Notes under the pieces: model-generated
Databases searched by the model: none
Seen by the model: the letters and a program-made list of their open reading frames with translations, nothing else
Told to the model about the DNA's origin: nothing
From: Devosia litorisediminis
GTDB taxonomy: Bacteria > Pseudomonadota > Alphaproteobacteria > Rhizobiales > Devosiaceae
Direction of reading: 5' to 3'
Length of the DNA stretch: 64,000 nt
Assembly: GCF_018334155.1 (NCBI RefSeq)
Contig: NZ_JAGXTP010000002.1
Span: forward strand, 248,001 to 312,000
Part shown: piece by piece, positions 1 through 8,029 of the stretch
How positions within the stretch are numbered: the stretch's first letter is position 1
Layout of the letters: each line of letters opens with the position of its first letter
Made by a program: the position numbers and the translations under genes

Positions 1-228
1 CGGCCCCATTCTTGCCATTGCCCGGATTCCGATAAACGGCTGAGTGGGGGCCGCAAGCGGGCCCGCGGCTTGTGAGAATAATCGATACCGTATCCGCCGT
101 CTCATTCTCTGGTTCCGCGCCTACCAAGCCAACGGCCTCATGCTGGCGGGAAGTGCATGGTTGGTGCGGTCAGACATTTTGCATTTGTGTTTGAGCGCTA
201 GGCCCCAAACTTATCCGGTTGTGGGAAC

Positions 229-258
229 TTGACATCACATTTGTCCTAATCAATAGAT
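229..258 (+). promoter_or_regulatory. Candidate promoter for the first operon
   Basis: A consensus TTGACA lies at 229-234, followed about 18-20 bases later by an AT-rich AATAGAT/AGATAT stretch at 252-260. A start of transcription near 265 would leave a short leader before the GTG start proposed at 312. Bases 1-228 upstream hold no convincing gene. This is pattern reading only. Confidence 0.35.
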
Positions 259-311
259 ATGCATCAATGTTGGGGGCTGATGGCGTGTTGTGGGGGACGA
301 AATTAGACGCG

Positions 312-1463
312 GTGACCCGGCACGGGGCGGCCCAGCTGTTGTTGTGGTCCGCATTTTACTACCAGCTTCCCGCCCTATTGCCCCATATGACAGGCGGTGA
401 GCTGTCCTTCAGTGGTATCTCAGGTGCTGTCACCGCCGCGATCCTGGTCTGGGCCGTGCTCATCCCCGTGGCAGGGCGGTTGGTCGACCACGGCCATGGA
501 GTTGTCATGATGCGCCTCGGCGGTGCTCTGGGTGTCGCCCTTCTGGTGCTGATGACCGTCGTGCCCTATGCGAGCGTGCCGCTGGTGATTGTGGCGTTGG
601 GCGTGCCGATGGCCGCCACCCTCTATGACCCCTGTTTCGCGATCCTGTTGCGCACGACCGGACTGGATGCCAGTCGCGCCATAACCACAGTGACGCTGGT
701 GGCGGGCCTTGCCACCTTGCTCAGTTTTCCGTTGGTCATGCTGATTGCCGCCGCATGGCCGTGGCAGGGCGTGGTGCTGGTCTTCGCGGCAATTGCAGCC
801 CTTGGCGTTGCCAGTATCCCCGGCCAAGCCAATGCGCAGGCGTCCGTCCTTTCCGCTCCGGCGTCGCCTGAGAAGCCGCCGCATCGCACCAGATTTGATG
901 TAGCGCTGATTGCCGTGCCATTCGGGCTGGCCATGTTCACCCATGCGGCGCTGTTATTCCTGCTCCCACTGGCATTGCTGAAAGTCAGCAGTGACAACAG
1001 CTGGGCCCTCTATTTGCCCGCCATTCTGGGCCCTGCCCAGATTGCCGGGCGCTTGTTGTGGCGCCGCCTGGCGCCGCGAAGTCAGCCCAAGAGTGCGGCG
1101 AATGCCATGTTCGCCCTGTTGCTGTTGCCGCCGCTGATCTTGCTGGTGGCGCAATCGCACTGGATGGGGGTCTTGCTGGCGCTGCTAGTGCAAGGTGGGC
1201 TCTATGGCATCCACACCGTCTTGCGCCCGCTCGTTGCCGCTTCAGTGCTGCCGCTGTCCAGTCTGGGTCAGACACTTGGTTCGATAGCGACAATTGGTTT
1301 GCTGATGATGGCCGCCGCGCCCGCGCTTGGGGGCGTCATGATGCAGAATCTGGGCTATCAGGGGCTGATCGCATCGCTGTTGGCAGTCAATCTGGCCGCG
1401 CTCGGTTTTGCGGTTTTCGGGCAGTTTGAATCGCATGGGAGAGCGAGATGGACCCAGTCATAA
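312..1463 (+). CDS. MFS transporter
   Basis: Inner-membrane carrier of the major facilitator superfamily, about 383 residues, with roughly twelve hydrophobic segments and a basic loop in the middle (around SPEKPPHRTRF) that separates the two six-helix halves. The frame is open from 219, but a promoter-like TTGACA at 229 and a GGGGGA at 292-297 favour a GTG start at 312, giving a protein beginning VTRHGAAQLLLW; 219, 267 and 285 are alternatives. The stop overlaps the next gene by 16 bases, so it is co-transcribed with the thiolase-like, DUF35 and acyl-CoA synthetase genes and probably brings in or expels a small organic acid used by them. The substrate cannot be read from the sequence. Confidence 0.8.
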   Translation: MTRHGAAQLLLWSAFYYQLPALLPHMTGGELSFSGISGAVTAAILVWAVLIPVAGRLVDHGHGVVMMRLGGALGVALLVLMTVVPYASVPLVIVALGVPMAATLYDPCFAILLRTTGLDASRAITTVTLVAGLATLLSFPLVMLIAAAWPWQGVVLVFAAIAALGVASIPGQANAQASVLSAPASPEKPPHRTRFDVALIAVPFGLAMFTHAALLFLLPLALLKVSSDNSWALYLPAILGPAQIAGRLLWRRLAPRSQPKSAANAMFALLLLPPLILLVAQSHWMGVLLALLVQGGLYGIHTVLRPLVAASVLPLSSLGQTLGSIATIGLLMMAAAPALGGVMMQNLGYQGLIASLLAVNLAALGFAVFGQFESHGRARWTQS

Positions 1464-2608
1464 TTGCCGGCGGTGCGATGACGCCGTTCAACCGACGCAA
1501 GGACGGCTCGTCCTGGCGCGACTGGGCCAGACAGGCCTTCGAGGCGGCATTGGCCGACGCCAATCTGGAGCGGTCGGACATTGATGCGCTGGTCGTGGCT
1601 AGCGAGAGCGACTTCTTCACCCTGCAACTGAACCCGGCCAGCGTGCTGGCCGATGATCTGGCGCTGTTTGGCAAGCCGGTGATGCGTGTCGAAGGTGGCG
1701 GTGCGTCGGGTCACCTCGCGGTGCAGGCGGCGGTGATGCAGGTGCTTTCCGGTCAGGCGGCCCGTGTCGCGGTGCTTGGTGTCGAGGCGCTGGCAGCCCA
1801 TCTGCCCGGCACCACCGTGTCCGCTCTCTACGGGCTGTCGTTCGACGCCTGGACGGACGGAATGACTGGCGTCGATTCCACCGCGCTTTATGCCTTGTCC
1901 GCTCTGGCATTTCAGGAGCGAACCGGCGCCAGCGAAAGCGACTTCGCCGCAGTGGCCGTACGCAATCGGGACCATGCGCGCGACAATAAATTTGCGCATC
2001 TGCCACTCGAGATCAGCGTGCAGGATGTGCTGTCGTCGCCGATGATTTCGACGCCATATCACCGGCTGGACTGCTCGCCGCTGAGCGATGGCGCGGCCTG
2101 CCTCATTGTCGGGCGCGGCGCGGGTCTGCCACACGCTGGTCGCGATCGTGCCCGGCTGGTCGGCATGGGTGCGGCCAATGACCGCGTCCGTCTGGGCGAG
2201 CGGACTGACCCTGGATATTTCGGTGCCAAGCAGATTGCTGCGGCGCGCGCGATTGGCAGCGCCGGCGGGGCACTCTCCGACATCGATATCGCCGAAGTCT
2301 ATGACAGCTATTCTGGTGCGCAGTTACAGGCCATCGAAGCCCTTGGGCTGAGCGACCAGTTGCTCGCGGATGAACGCGCGGGACGCTTTGGCGCGCAGGG
2401 CAGTCTGCCGGTCAATCTCTCCGGTGGGCTGCTGGGGCAGGGCGCTCCGGTCGGCGCAACCGGAGTGGCGCAGGTGCTCACCATCGCCCGCCAGCTCGAG
2501 GGCCGATATTGGGGACGCAGGCCTGACCGGACACCCCGCCGGGGATTGGTCGACACCCATGGCGGTATCGCCACGCTGTGCGCCGTCAGCATTGTGGAGG
2601 CACCATGA
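1448..2608 (+). CDS. Thiolase-fold protein (SCP-x/lipid-transfer type) lacking catalytic Cys and His
   Basis: A 386-residue thiolase-superfamily protein, normal length for the SCP-x/DUF35-associated group. Recognisable parts are DCSPLSDGAA (208-217), AEVYDSYSG (282-290) and NLSGGLLGQGAPVGATG (323-339). Two changes stand out: the nucleophile position of the usual CASG motif is Gly85 (GGGASG, 83-88), and the His of the usual GHPxGATG motif is replaced (GAPVGATG, 332-339). Thiolytic chemistry is therefore unlikely. The gene overlaps the next one, a DUF35 protein, by ATGA. The same pairing occurs in steroid side-chain retro-aldolases (Ltp2 with a DUF35 partner), which also lack the thiolase residues, so an acyl-CoA aldolase or scaffold role is the best guess. 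Reaction unproven. Confidence 0.75.
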   Translation: MDPVIIAGGAMTPFNRRKDGSSWRDWARQAFEAALADANLERSDIDALVVASESDFFTLQLNPASVLADDLALFGKPVMRVEGGGASGHLAVQAAVMQVLSGQAARVAVLGVEALAAHLPGTTVSALYGLSFDAWTDGMTGVDSTALYALSALAFQERTGASESDFAAVAVRNRDHARDNKFAHLPLEISVQDVLSSPMISTPYHRLDCSPLSDGAACLIVGRGAGLPHAGRDRARLVGMGAANDRVRLGERTDPGYFGAKQIAAARAIGSAGGALSDIDIAEVYDSYSGAQLQAIEALGLSDQLLADERAGRFGAQGSLPVNLSGGLLGQGAPVGATGVAQVLTIARQLEGRYWGRRPDRTPRRGLVDTHGGIATLCAVSIVEAP

Positions 2609-2991
2609 AACGCCAGATGGTTTTGGACTACACGTTGGTCTTTGGCGCCTTGGCGCCCTATGCCGAGGCGGTACGGGCTGGCGAGGCGTTGGCCAGTGTC
2701 TGCCAGCACTGCGGCCACACCGCATTCCCCGCCCGCATCGTCTGTCCGCAATGCACCGGCAACGTCATCGCCTGGAAGAAGCTTTCGGGTCGCGCCCGGA
2801 TTTTGCAGCGCACAGCGGGGCCGGAACAGACGTTTGCGCTGGTCCAGTTCGACGGCGCAGAGACCCGCTCAATCGTGCGGCTGCACGCAATTGATCCTCA
2901 CCTGTCACACGGGCGGCTGATCGCCCCGCACGATGAACTCATTGGCTTGTGGCTCGGCGCCGATGCGCCTGATGCCAGAAAGGAAGACTAG
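2605..2991 (+). CDS. Zn-ribbon OB-fold protein (DUF35 family)
   Basis: A 128-residue protein with an N-terminal helix, a rubredoxin-like zinc ribbon with two pairs of cysteines (CQHCG and CPQC) and a C-terminal OB fold, the full DUF35 layout. The ATG at 2605 follows GTGGAGG at 2594-2600 and overlaps the thiolase-like stop (ATGA); the open frame extends further up to 2578 but that would run inside the previous gene without a ribosome site. DUF35 proteins form tight complexes with thiolase-fold partners and bind the acyl-CoA; the gene order here predicts exactly such a complex with the upstream protein. Confidence 0.85.
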   Translation: MKRQMVLDYTLVFGALAPYAEAVRAGEALASVCQHCGHTAFPARIVCPQCTGNVIAWKKLSGRARILQRTAGPEQTFALVQFDGAETRSIVRLHAIDPHLSHGRLIAPHDELIGLWLGADAPDARKED

Positions 2992-4650
2992 ATGCTGAAC
3001 GACCTGAATACCGAGGAACTCGCCAAAATTGGTCTTGTGCGCGGCGAAACAGGCCTGTCGATCAGCGTGCCCGATGATGCCAACATCTATGCAATGACGG
3101 TGGGGGCGCAACTGGCCGCGGGCAATGGCGAACGCCTTGCCATGATCTTTGAGCAGGCCGATGGCGTCACGCGCTGGACCTTCAACCAGATCGACCAGGC
3201 AGCCACCGCTCTGGCGGCGCACCTGCGCGGGCTGGGCCTTGGGCGCGGCAGCCTCGTCGCGCTGCATACCGGCAATCGCCCGGAAACCGCGATCGCCCAT
3301 ATGGCGATCTGCAAGCTTGGTGGCACGGCCGTCACCCTGTCCCAGCTCTATGGCCCCGATGCCCTCAGCCATGCGCTCAATCACAGCGAAGCCAAATGCC
3401 TGCTGACCATAGAAAAGGCCTGGGCGCCGCTGCGCGGTACGGCGGCCGCAGACTTCACCCATATCGAACATGTGCTGGTGGCAGGCTCGGCAGGGCCCGA
3501 GGCAGATCTGACCGACATTCTGACCGGTCCGGCGCCTGCCGATTTCGTGCCGGATCTGACCGGCGCCAATGACCCGGCCCTGCTGATGTATACCTCCGGG
3601 TCAACCGGCATGCCCAAGGGCATCCTGCATGGTCATCGGGTACTGGCTTCATACCGGCCCTCGATCAATCTGTTCTTCAACCTCGCGCTTGAGGACGAAG
3701 ATGCGGTGTATTTCTCACCGTCCGACTGGGCCTGGGTCGGCGGCTTGCTGGACATGCTGTTTCCCGCCTGGATGGCAGGCCGCCCGGTAGCGACGGCCGA
3801 GTCACGGTTCAAGGCCGACTGGGCCTATGATTTCATGGCGCGCCACAAGGTCACCCACACATTCCTGCCCCCGACCGCGATCAAGCGGCTGGCCGACACT
3901 GAAAACCCGCGCGGCAAGCATGACCTGTCACTGCGTGTCATTTGCACAGGCGGCGAGGCCTTGGCGGCTGAAACGCTAACCTGGGTGGAGCGTGAACTGG
4001 GCGCCGTGTGCAACGAGTTCTACGGCATGACTGAGGTCAACCACCTGATCGGCAATTGTCAGGCCATGTACCCCCGTCGTCCCGGTTCGATGGGCGTTGC
4101 TTATCCGGGGCATGATGTCCGGCTGGTCGACGACAATGGTGTGGAAGTGGCGCGCGGCGAGGAGGGCGAGATCGTCACTCGGGCCGACGCCCCGACCCGA
4201 TATCTGGGTTATCTTAAGAATGCCGAGAAGGAATCTGAACTGCGTCTGGGCGAATGGATGCGGACCTATGATCTGGCCGTACGTGATGCCGATGGCTATT
4301 TCTGGTACAAGGGCCGCAGCGATGACTTGATTAAGTCATCTGGTTTCCGCATTGGCCCCGCCGAAATCGAGGAATGCCTCATCGGCCATCCTGCGATTGC
4401 TGAAGCCGCTGTTGTCGGTAAGCCCGACAAGGATCGCGGCAGCATCATCAAGGCCTTCGTGCAGTTGGCGCGTGGCTTTGAGCCCTCCGACGAACTCACC
4501 GAACAATTGCGCGACCATGTGCGCAGCCGGCTGGCGCCCTACAAGGCACCGCGCGAAATCGCCTATGTCGAGGGCTTCGACATGACGTCGTCGGGGAAAA
4601 TCAACCGCAAGAAGCTCCGTTTAGCAGAAATCGACGCCCAAGAGCATTGA
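2992..4650 (+). CDS. AMP-dependent acyl-CoA synthetase/ligase
   Basis: A 552-residue ANL-superfamily enzyme that would activate a carboxylic acid to its CoA thioester with ATP. The phosphate-binding A3 motif is LLMYTSGSTGMPKG (about 197-210), followed by FYGMTEVN (A5), YKGRSDDLIKSSGFRIG (A7/A8 hinge and CoA region) and the C-terminal catalytic lysine in SSGKINRKKL. It begins directly after the DUF35 stop. Domain sequence resembles acetoacetyl/propionyl or medium-chain acyl-CoA synthetases, but substrate is not readable. In context it probably feeds the thiolase-fold/DUF35 pair with an acyl-CoA; the MFS carrier upstream may import the free acid. Confidence 0.85.
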   Translation: MLNDLNTEELAKIGLVRGETGLSISVPDDANIYAMTVGAQLAAGNGERLAMIFEQADGVTRWTFNQIDQAATALAAHLRGLGLGRGSLVALHTGNRPETAIAHMAICKLGGTAVTLSQLYGPDALSHALNHSEAKCLLTIEKAWAPLRGTAAADFTHIEHVLVAGSAGPEADLTDILTGPAPADFVPDLTGANDPALLMYTSGSTGMPKGILHGHRVLASYRPSINLFFNLALEDEDAVYFSPSDWAWVGGLLDMLFPAWMAGRPVATAESRFKADWAYDFMARHKVTHTFLPPTAIKRLADTENPRGKHDLSLRVICTGGEALAAETLTWVERELGAVCNEFYGMTEVNHLIGNCQAMYPRRPGSMGVAYPGHDVRLVDDNGVEVARGEEGEIVTRADAPTRYLGYLKNAEKESELRLGEWMRTYDLAVRDADGYFWYKGRSDDLIKSSGFRIGPAEIEECLIGHPAIAEAAVVGKPDKDRGSIIKAFVQLARGFEPSDELTEQLRDHVRSRLAPYKAPREIAYVEGFDMTSSGKINRKKLRLAEIDAQEH

Positions 4651-4659
4651 CGCCGCCAA

Positions 4660-4697
4660 TTGGTACATACTAATCTGTAGCTATCAATTTGGAGGTC
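4660..4697 (+). promoter_or_regulatory. Candidate GntR operator and ribosome site before the epimerase gene
   Basis: The 49-base gap before 4700 is AT-rich. TGTAGCTATCAATTT at 4676-4690 resembles TGTAGTATCGAATTG at 11770-11784 in front of the transporter operon, which suits one repressor (the GntR gene at 9547) controlling both halves. GGAGG at 4691-4695 is the ribosome site for 4700. Confidence 0.4.
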
Positions 4698-4699
4698 CC

Positions 4700-5536
4700 A
4701 TGAAGTTCGGTATCCATGCAGGCCTTTGGCAACGCGCCTGGAGCGATGATCCAGCGCCGATCATGCGGCAAGCCAAAAGTCTTGGCTTTGACGGGGTCGA
4801 GCTTTCCCTGCTCGGTGTCGGTTTGACAGATGCGGCAGCGCTCCGGACCTTGTCTGGCGAGCTTGATCTGGCGTTGACCTGCTCGACAGGTCTGGGCGCT
4901 GGCGATGACCCTGGCTCGGCGGATCCCGAGCGTCGCGCTGCAGCGATTGCGACGCTGACCAATGCTGTGCGCACGGCGGGTGCAATGGGCGCGGGCAATC
5001 TCTCCGGAGTGGTCGCCAGTCCCTGGGGTTACTACGAGCCGGCGCGCAAGGCCGAACGTGCGAAGTACGCCGCGGAATCCCTGGCCAAGCTTGACTCGAT
5101 ATTACGTGAAGAGGGCGTCGTTATGGGGATCGAGGCGCTCAACCGCTTTGAGTCCGATCTGACCAATACCGCCGCCGAGACGCAGGCGATTGCCGTTGCC
5201 ACTGGCAGCCAGAACATCGGCGTTCTGCTCGACACATTTCACATGAATGTCGAAGAAAAATCACCGCCAGCGGCCATCGTCGCGACCGGTAAGTCACTGG
5301 TGCATTTTCACATTTCCGATAACGATCGCGGCGTGCCGGGCTCCGGCCATTACGACTTCAAGACGACCGCGCAGGCGCTGAGCCAGATCGGTTACACCGG
5401 TTGGGTGATGGCCGAAATGTTCGTCACCGCGGGCAATCCCAATAGTGCGGACGTCAATATCTGGCGCAACATTGAAGCGGATCCGACCGAGGCAGCGCGA
5501 GCCACGTTGTCATTCATGCAAAGGATTTTTTCCTGA
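4700..5536 (+). CDS. Sugar epimerase/isomerase, TIM barrel (ketose 3-epimerase-like)
   Basis: A 278-residue xylose-isomerase-like TIM barrel. The expected metal ligands of the D-tagatose/D-psicose 3-epimerase group can be placed: Glu145 in IEALNRFE, Asp178 in LLDTFHMN, His204 in HFHISDNDRG and Glu239 in VMAEMF, and the stretch HISDNDRGVPGSGHYDF (204-220) is typical of that group. It would invert C3 of a free ketose in the cytoplasm. A good GGAGG precedes the ATG, and its stop overlaps the start of DhaL. As first gene of the run it likely supplies the ketose that DhaK/DhaL phosphorylate. Other reactions of the fold (aldose-ketose isomerase, hydroxypyruvate isomerase) remain possible. Confidence 0.8.
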   Translation: MKFGIHAGLWQRAWSDDPAPIMRQAKSLGFDGVELSLLGVGLTDAAALRTLSGELDLALTCSTGLGAGDDPGSADPERRAAAIATLTNAVRTAGAMGAGNLSGVVASPWGYYEPARKAERAKYAAESLAKLDSILREEGVVMGIEALNRFESDLTNTAAETQAIAVATGSQNIGVLLDTFHMNVEEKSPPAAIVATGKSLVHFHISDNDRGVPGSGHYDFKTTAQALSQIGYTGWVMAEMFVTAGNPNSADVNIWRNIEADPTEAARATLSFMQRIFS

Positions 5537-6084
5537 TGACTGTGGCACAACAGTATTTTACGCGGCTGCTGGCCAGCATCACCGCCCGCAAGGATGAGCT
5601 CAATGCGCTTGATGCGGCCTTGGGCGATGGCGATCACGGTACCACTATGGTCCGCGGGCTGACCAAGGCGGCACAGGCCGAGCCGGGTCTGGGTGCCAAG
5701 GCTTTCATGCGCGCCTCTGGCGGGGCGGCCGGGACGCTGTTCGGACTGGTGCTCGTTGCCATCGAGCGGCACCTGGATTCCGGGGCAGATCTGGCGGCCG
5801 AGCTTGCGCTGGCCGAAGCGCGCATTTGCGATCTGGGTCAGGTCAAGCCGGGCGACAAGAGCATGATTGACGCGCTGACACCCGCTGTTGCGGCTCTGAA
5901 AAGCAGCGGTCTGGACGCCGCCATCGAAGTGGCGCGGCATGGGTGTGAGGCCACCATTGTGCTCGAGGCGCGCCGCGGACGCGCTCAATATGTCGAAGGC
6001 AAGGGCAGGGGCCATCAGGACCCTGGCGCGACATCGATCGTGATCTTGTTTGAAGTTCTGCGCCAAACCCAGGAAAACCTATGA
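5536..6084 (+). CDS. dhaL: DhaL-type ATP-binding subunit of a dihydroxyacetone-kinase-like ketose kinase
   Basis: A 182-residue all-helical DhaL domain, full length. The Mg-ADP carboxylates lie in LDAALGDGDHG (Asp26, Asp31, Asp33), and GGAAGTLFG, KPGDKSMIDAL and the C-terminal GKGRGHQDPGATS correspond to conserved DhaL segments, so the subunit looks active. It provides the nucleotide to the separate DhaK subunit encoded by the next gene (4-base overlap). No DhaM phosphotransfer protein is encoded nearby, so an ATP-dependent two-subunit kinase is more likely than a PTS-driven one. In this setting the acceptor may be a tetrulose or pentulose rather than dihydroxyacetone. Confidence 0.88.
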   Translation: MTVAQQYFTRLLASITARKDELNALDAALGDGDHGTTMVRGLTKAAQAEPGLGAKAFMRASGGAAGTLFGLVLVAIERHLDSGADLAAELALAEARICDLGQVKPGDKSMIDALTPAVAALKSSGLDAAIEVARHGCEATIVLEARRGRAQYVEGKGRGHQDPGATSIVILFEVLRQTQENL

Positions 6085-7112
6085 CCAAGCTCTTCAACAG
6101 CCAGGAGACGATGGTCGACGATATGATCGACGGCTTTGTTTCCGCGTTTCCCCAGGTCAAAAGGGGGCAAATCGATCCGCGTGTCGTCGTCCGCAGCCGG
6201 GCACGTAAGGACCCCGACCAGAAGGTCACCGTGCTGATCGGCAATGGATCGGGCCACGAGCCAATCGCCATGGGATTTGTCGGTCAGGGCCTGCTCGACG
6301 CCAATGTGGTTGGCGACGTCTTCGCCGCTCCTTCGGCTGATCTCATTCTGGACGGTATTCGCGAAGTGAACGGGGCGGCCGGTACGCTGCTGTTGATCTC
6401 GCAGCACTCAGGCGACGTGATCAATGGCCGTGCCGCGATCATGCTCGCTGACGACGAGAAGCTGAACGCCCGGGCGCTGCTGATGTATGACGATGTCGCC
6501 TCGGCGCCGCCAGAACGGCGGCAGGATCGGCGCGGCGCGCCCGGCACCATGTTTATCTACAAGATCGTCGGCGCCGCCGCTGAAGCTGGGCTGGACCTTG
6601 ATGGCCTGATGGCGCTGGGCGAAGCGGTGCGTGATCGCACGGTGAGCCTTTCGGCGGCCATCTCTCCTGGTATCTCGCCATTGACCGGCAAGCCCATGTT
6701 CAAATTGCCGGAAGGTGAAATCTTCATCGGCATGGGCGTGCATGGTGAGCCTGGTGCAGGCCGCATGCCGCATGGGCCGGTCGACAGACTGGTCGAGACC
6801 ATCGTCGACAAGCTGCTGCAGGATCGCCCCATCGCTGCGGGCGGACGCGCCGCCGTCATCATCAATGGCATGGGCGGCACCACCCTGATGGAGCTCTACA
6901 CCATCTGGAACGAGACGAGCAAAGCGCTGGCCGTGCGCGGGATCACCGCGATTGCGCCAATGGTAGGAAGCTTTGTCACCACCCAGGAAATGGGTGGCTT
7001 CTCCATCTCGCTGCTCGAGCCAACTGAACAGATGCTGGACTACTGGTGTGAACCCTCCGACAGCCCGGCCTTCCCCAAAGTTTCACTGCTGACCCAGGAG
7101 GCACTGTCGTGA
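6081..7112 (+). CDS. dhaK: DhaK-type substrate-binding subunit of the ketose kinase
   Basis: A 343-residue DhaK subunit with all three functional residues of the family: His59 in GSGHEP, Asp112 in HSGDVING and His221 in GMGVHGEPG, the histidine that binds the substrate ketone covalently. DhaK enzymes phosphorylate the hydroxymethyl next to a ketone, that is C1 of a ketose. Together with the class I aldolase encoded next, this predicts ketose-1-phosphate formation and cleavage. Overlaps DhaL by ATGA and is followed by AGGAGG at 7096-7101 for the aldolase. Homologues acting on erythrulose isomers are known, so the exact substrate cannot be assigned. Confidence 0.88.
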   Translation: MTKLFNSQETMVDDMIDGFVSAFPQVKRGQIDPRVVVRSRARKDPDQKVTVLIGNGSGHEPIAMGFVGQGLLDANVVGDVFAAPSADLILDGIREVNGAAGTLLLISQHSGDVINGRAAIMLADDEKLNARALLMYDDVASAPPERRQDRRGAPGTMFIYKIVGAAAEAGLDLDGLMALGEAVRDRTVSLSAAISPGISPLTGKPMFKLPEGEIFIGMGVHGEPGAGRMPHGPVDRLVETIVDKLLQDRPIAAGGRAAVIINGMGGTTLMELYTIWNETSKALAVRGITAIAPMVGSFVTTQEMGGFSISLLEPTEQMLDYWCEPSDSPAFPKVSLLTQEALS

Positions 7113-8029
7113 TGCCCGCTCCTTTCAAATCCCAAGAGCTCATCCACGGCGTGGCCGTTGACCAAGGCAGTGGTCTGGCGGCGGCAATTGCCGCAGCTCG
7201 TGGCGCTGATGCACGCGATGATGACCTCAAGACCTTCAAGCGGATCGTTGTAGAAACGGCCAGTCCCTTGGCGACGACCCTGCTGGTCGACTCCAATTAC
7301 GGACCCCAATTGCTCCCACACATGGCGCCATCCTGCATTCCGATGCTGGCGTTTGAAGCCGATGTTTATCACATCGCTGATGAGGACCGGATCACCCGCT
7401 TGCCCGATGATCTGAGCGTGGAACAGTTTCCCGCTCTTGGCGCACCAGTACTAAAATTCTTCCTGTATTACGGTCCAAACGATCCTGCCGAACTGAACCA
7501 GCGTAAGTTCGATCTGGTGCGCTCGATCGGTGACCGATGTCGCGCACAGGGCACTACCTTCCTGTTCGAACCCATCGTCTATGATCGCGCTATATCGGAT
7601 GGCACATCGACGGAATTCGCGCTGCTCAAGCCCAGCCTCGTGCGCCGGGCCGTCGAGGATTTCGTCAATCCTGATTACAAGATCGACATTCTCAAGATCG
7701 AAATTCCGGTCACCCTGGATTTCGTCGAGGACTTCGGAACGGCAGCAATGAGCCGCCGTGACGCCGAAGCGGCAATAGTGGATGTTTCCAATGCCGCTGG
7801 TGACATGCCGTTCCTCTATCTGAGCGCTGGCGTCACATTCGAGCGCTTTATCGAGGGCCTGTCGTTCTGTAAATCCAGCTCGGGCAAGGCGGCGGGCTTC
7901 ATGTGTGGGCGGGCCCTGTGGAGTGATGCCATCGGCGTTTTTGGCGCTGATGGCGGCAGCGCCATGGCCAAGTGGATGGAAACAACAGGCCGTGACCGGC
8001 TGGCCCGCATGGGCGAGGCCATTGCATGA
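7112..8029 (+). CDS. Class I (Schiff-base) sugar-phosphate aldolase, LacD-like
   Basis: About 305 residues of the tagatose-1,6-bisphosphate aldolase (LacD)/sulfofructose-phosphate aldolase family. The Schiff-base lysine is Lys196 in DILKIEIP, and AVDQGSGL near the N terminus and VLKFFLYYGPND (114-125) match the barrel strands of that family. It should split a ketose phosphate into dihydroxyacetone phosphate and an aldehyde. Start is ATG 7112 or GTG 7109; AGGAGG at 7096-7101 fits both. It overlaps the aldehyde dehydrogenase gene, the obvious sink for the aldehyde. With a C1 kinase upstream, a ketose-1-phosphate substrate is the simplest reading; a sulfosugar phosphate is the alternative, given a TauE gene at 17303. 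Confidence 0.82.
   Translation: MPAPFKSQELIHGVAVDQGSGLAAAIAAARGADARDDDLKTFKRIVVETASPLATTLLVDSNYGPQLLPHMAPSCIPMLAFEADVYHIADEDRITRLPDDLSVEQFPALGAPVLKFFLYYGPNDPAELNQRKFDLVRSIGDRCRAQGTTFLFEPIVYDRAISDGTSTEFALLKPSLVRRAVEDFVNPDYKIDILKIEIPVTLDFVEDFGTAAMSRRDAEAAIVDVSNAAGDMPFLYLSAGVTFERFIEGLSFCKSSSGKAAGFMCGRALWSDAIGVFGADGGSAMAKWMETTGRDRLARMGEAIA

Noticed and set aside
44..232. Short frame at the window start
   Set aside because: No ribosome site, no similarity pattern, and it overlaps the promoter-like TTGACA.
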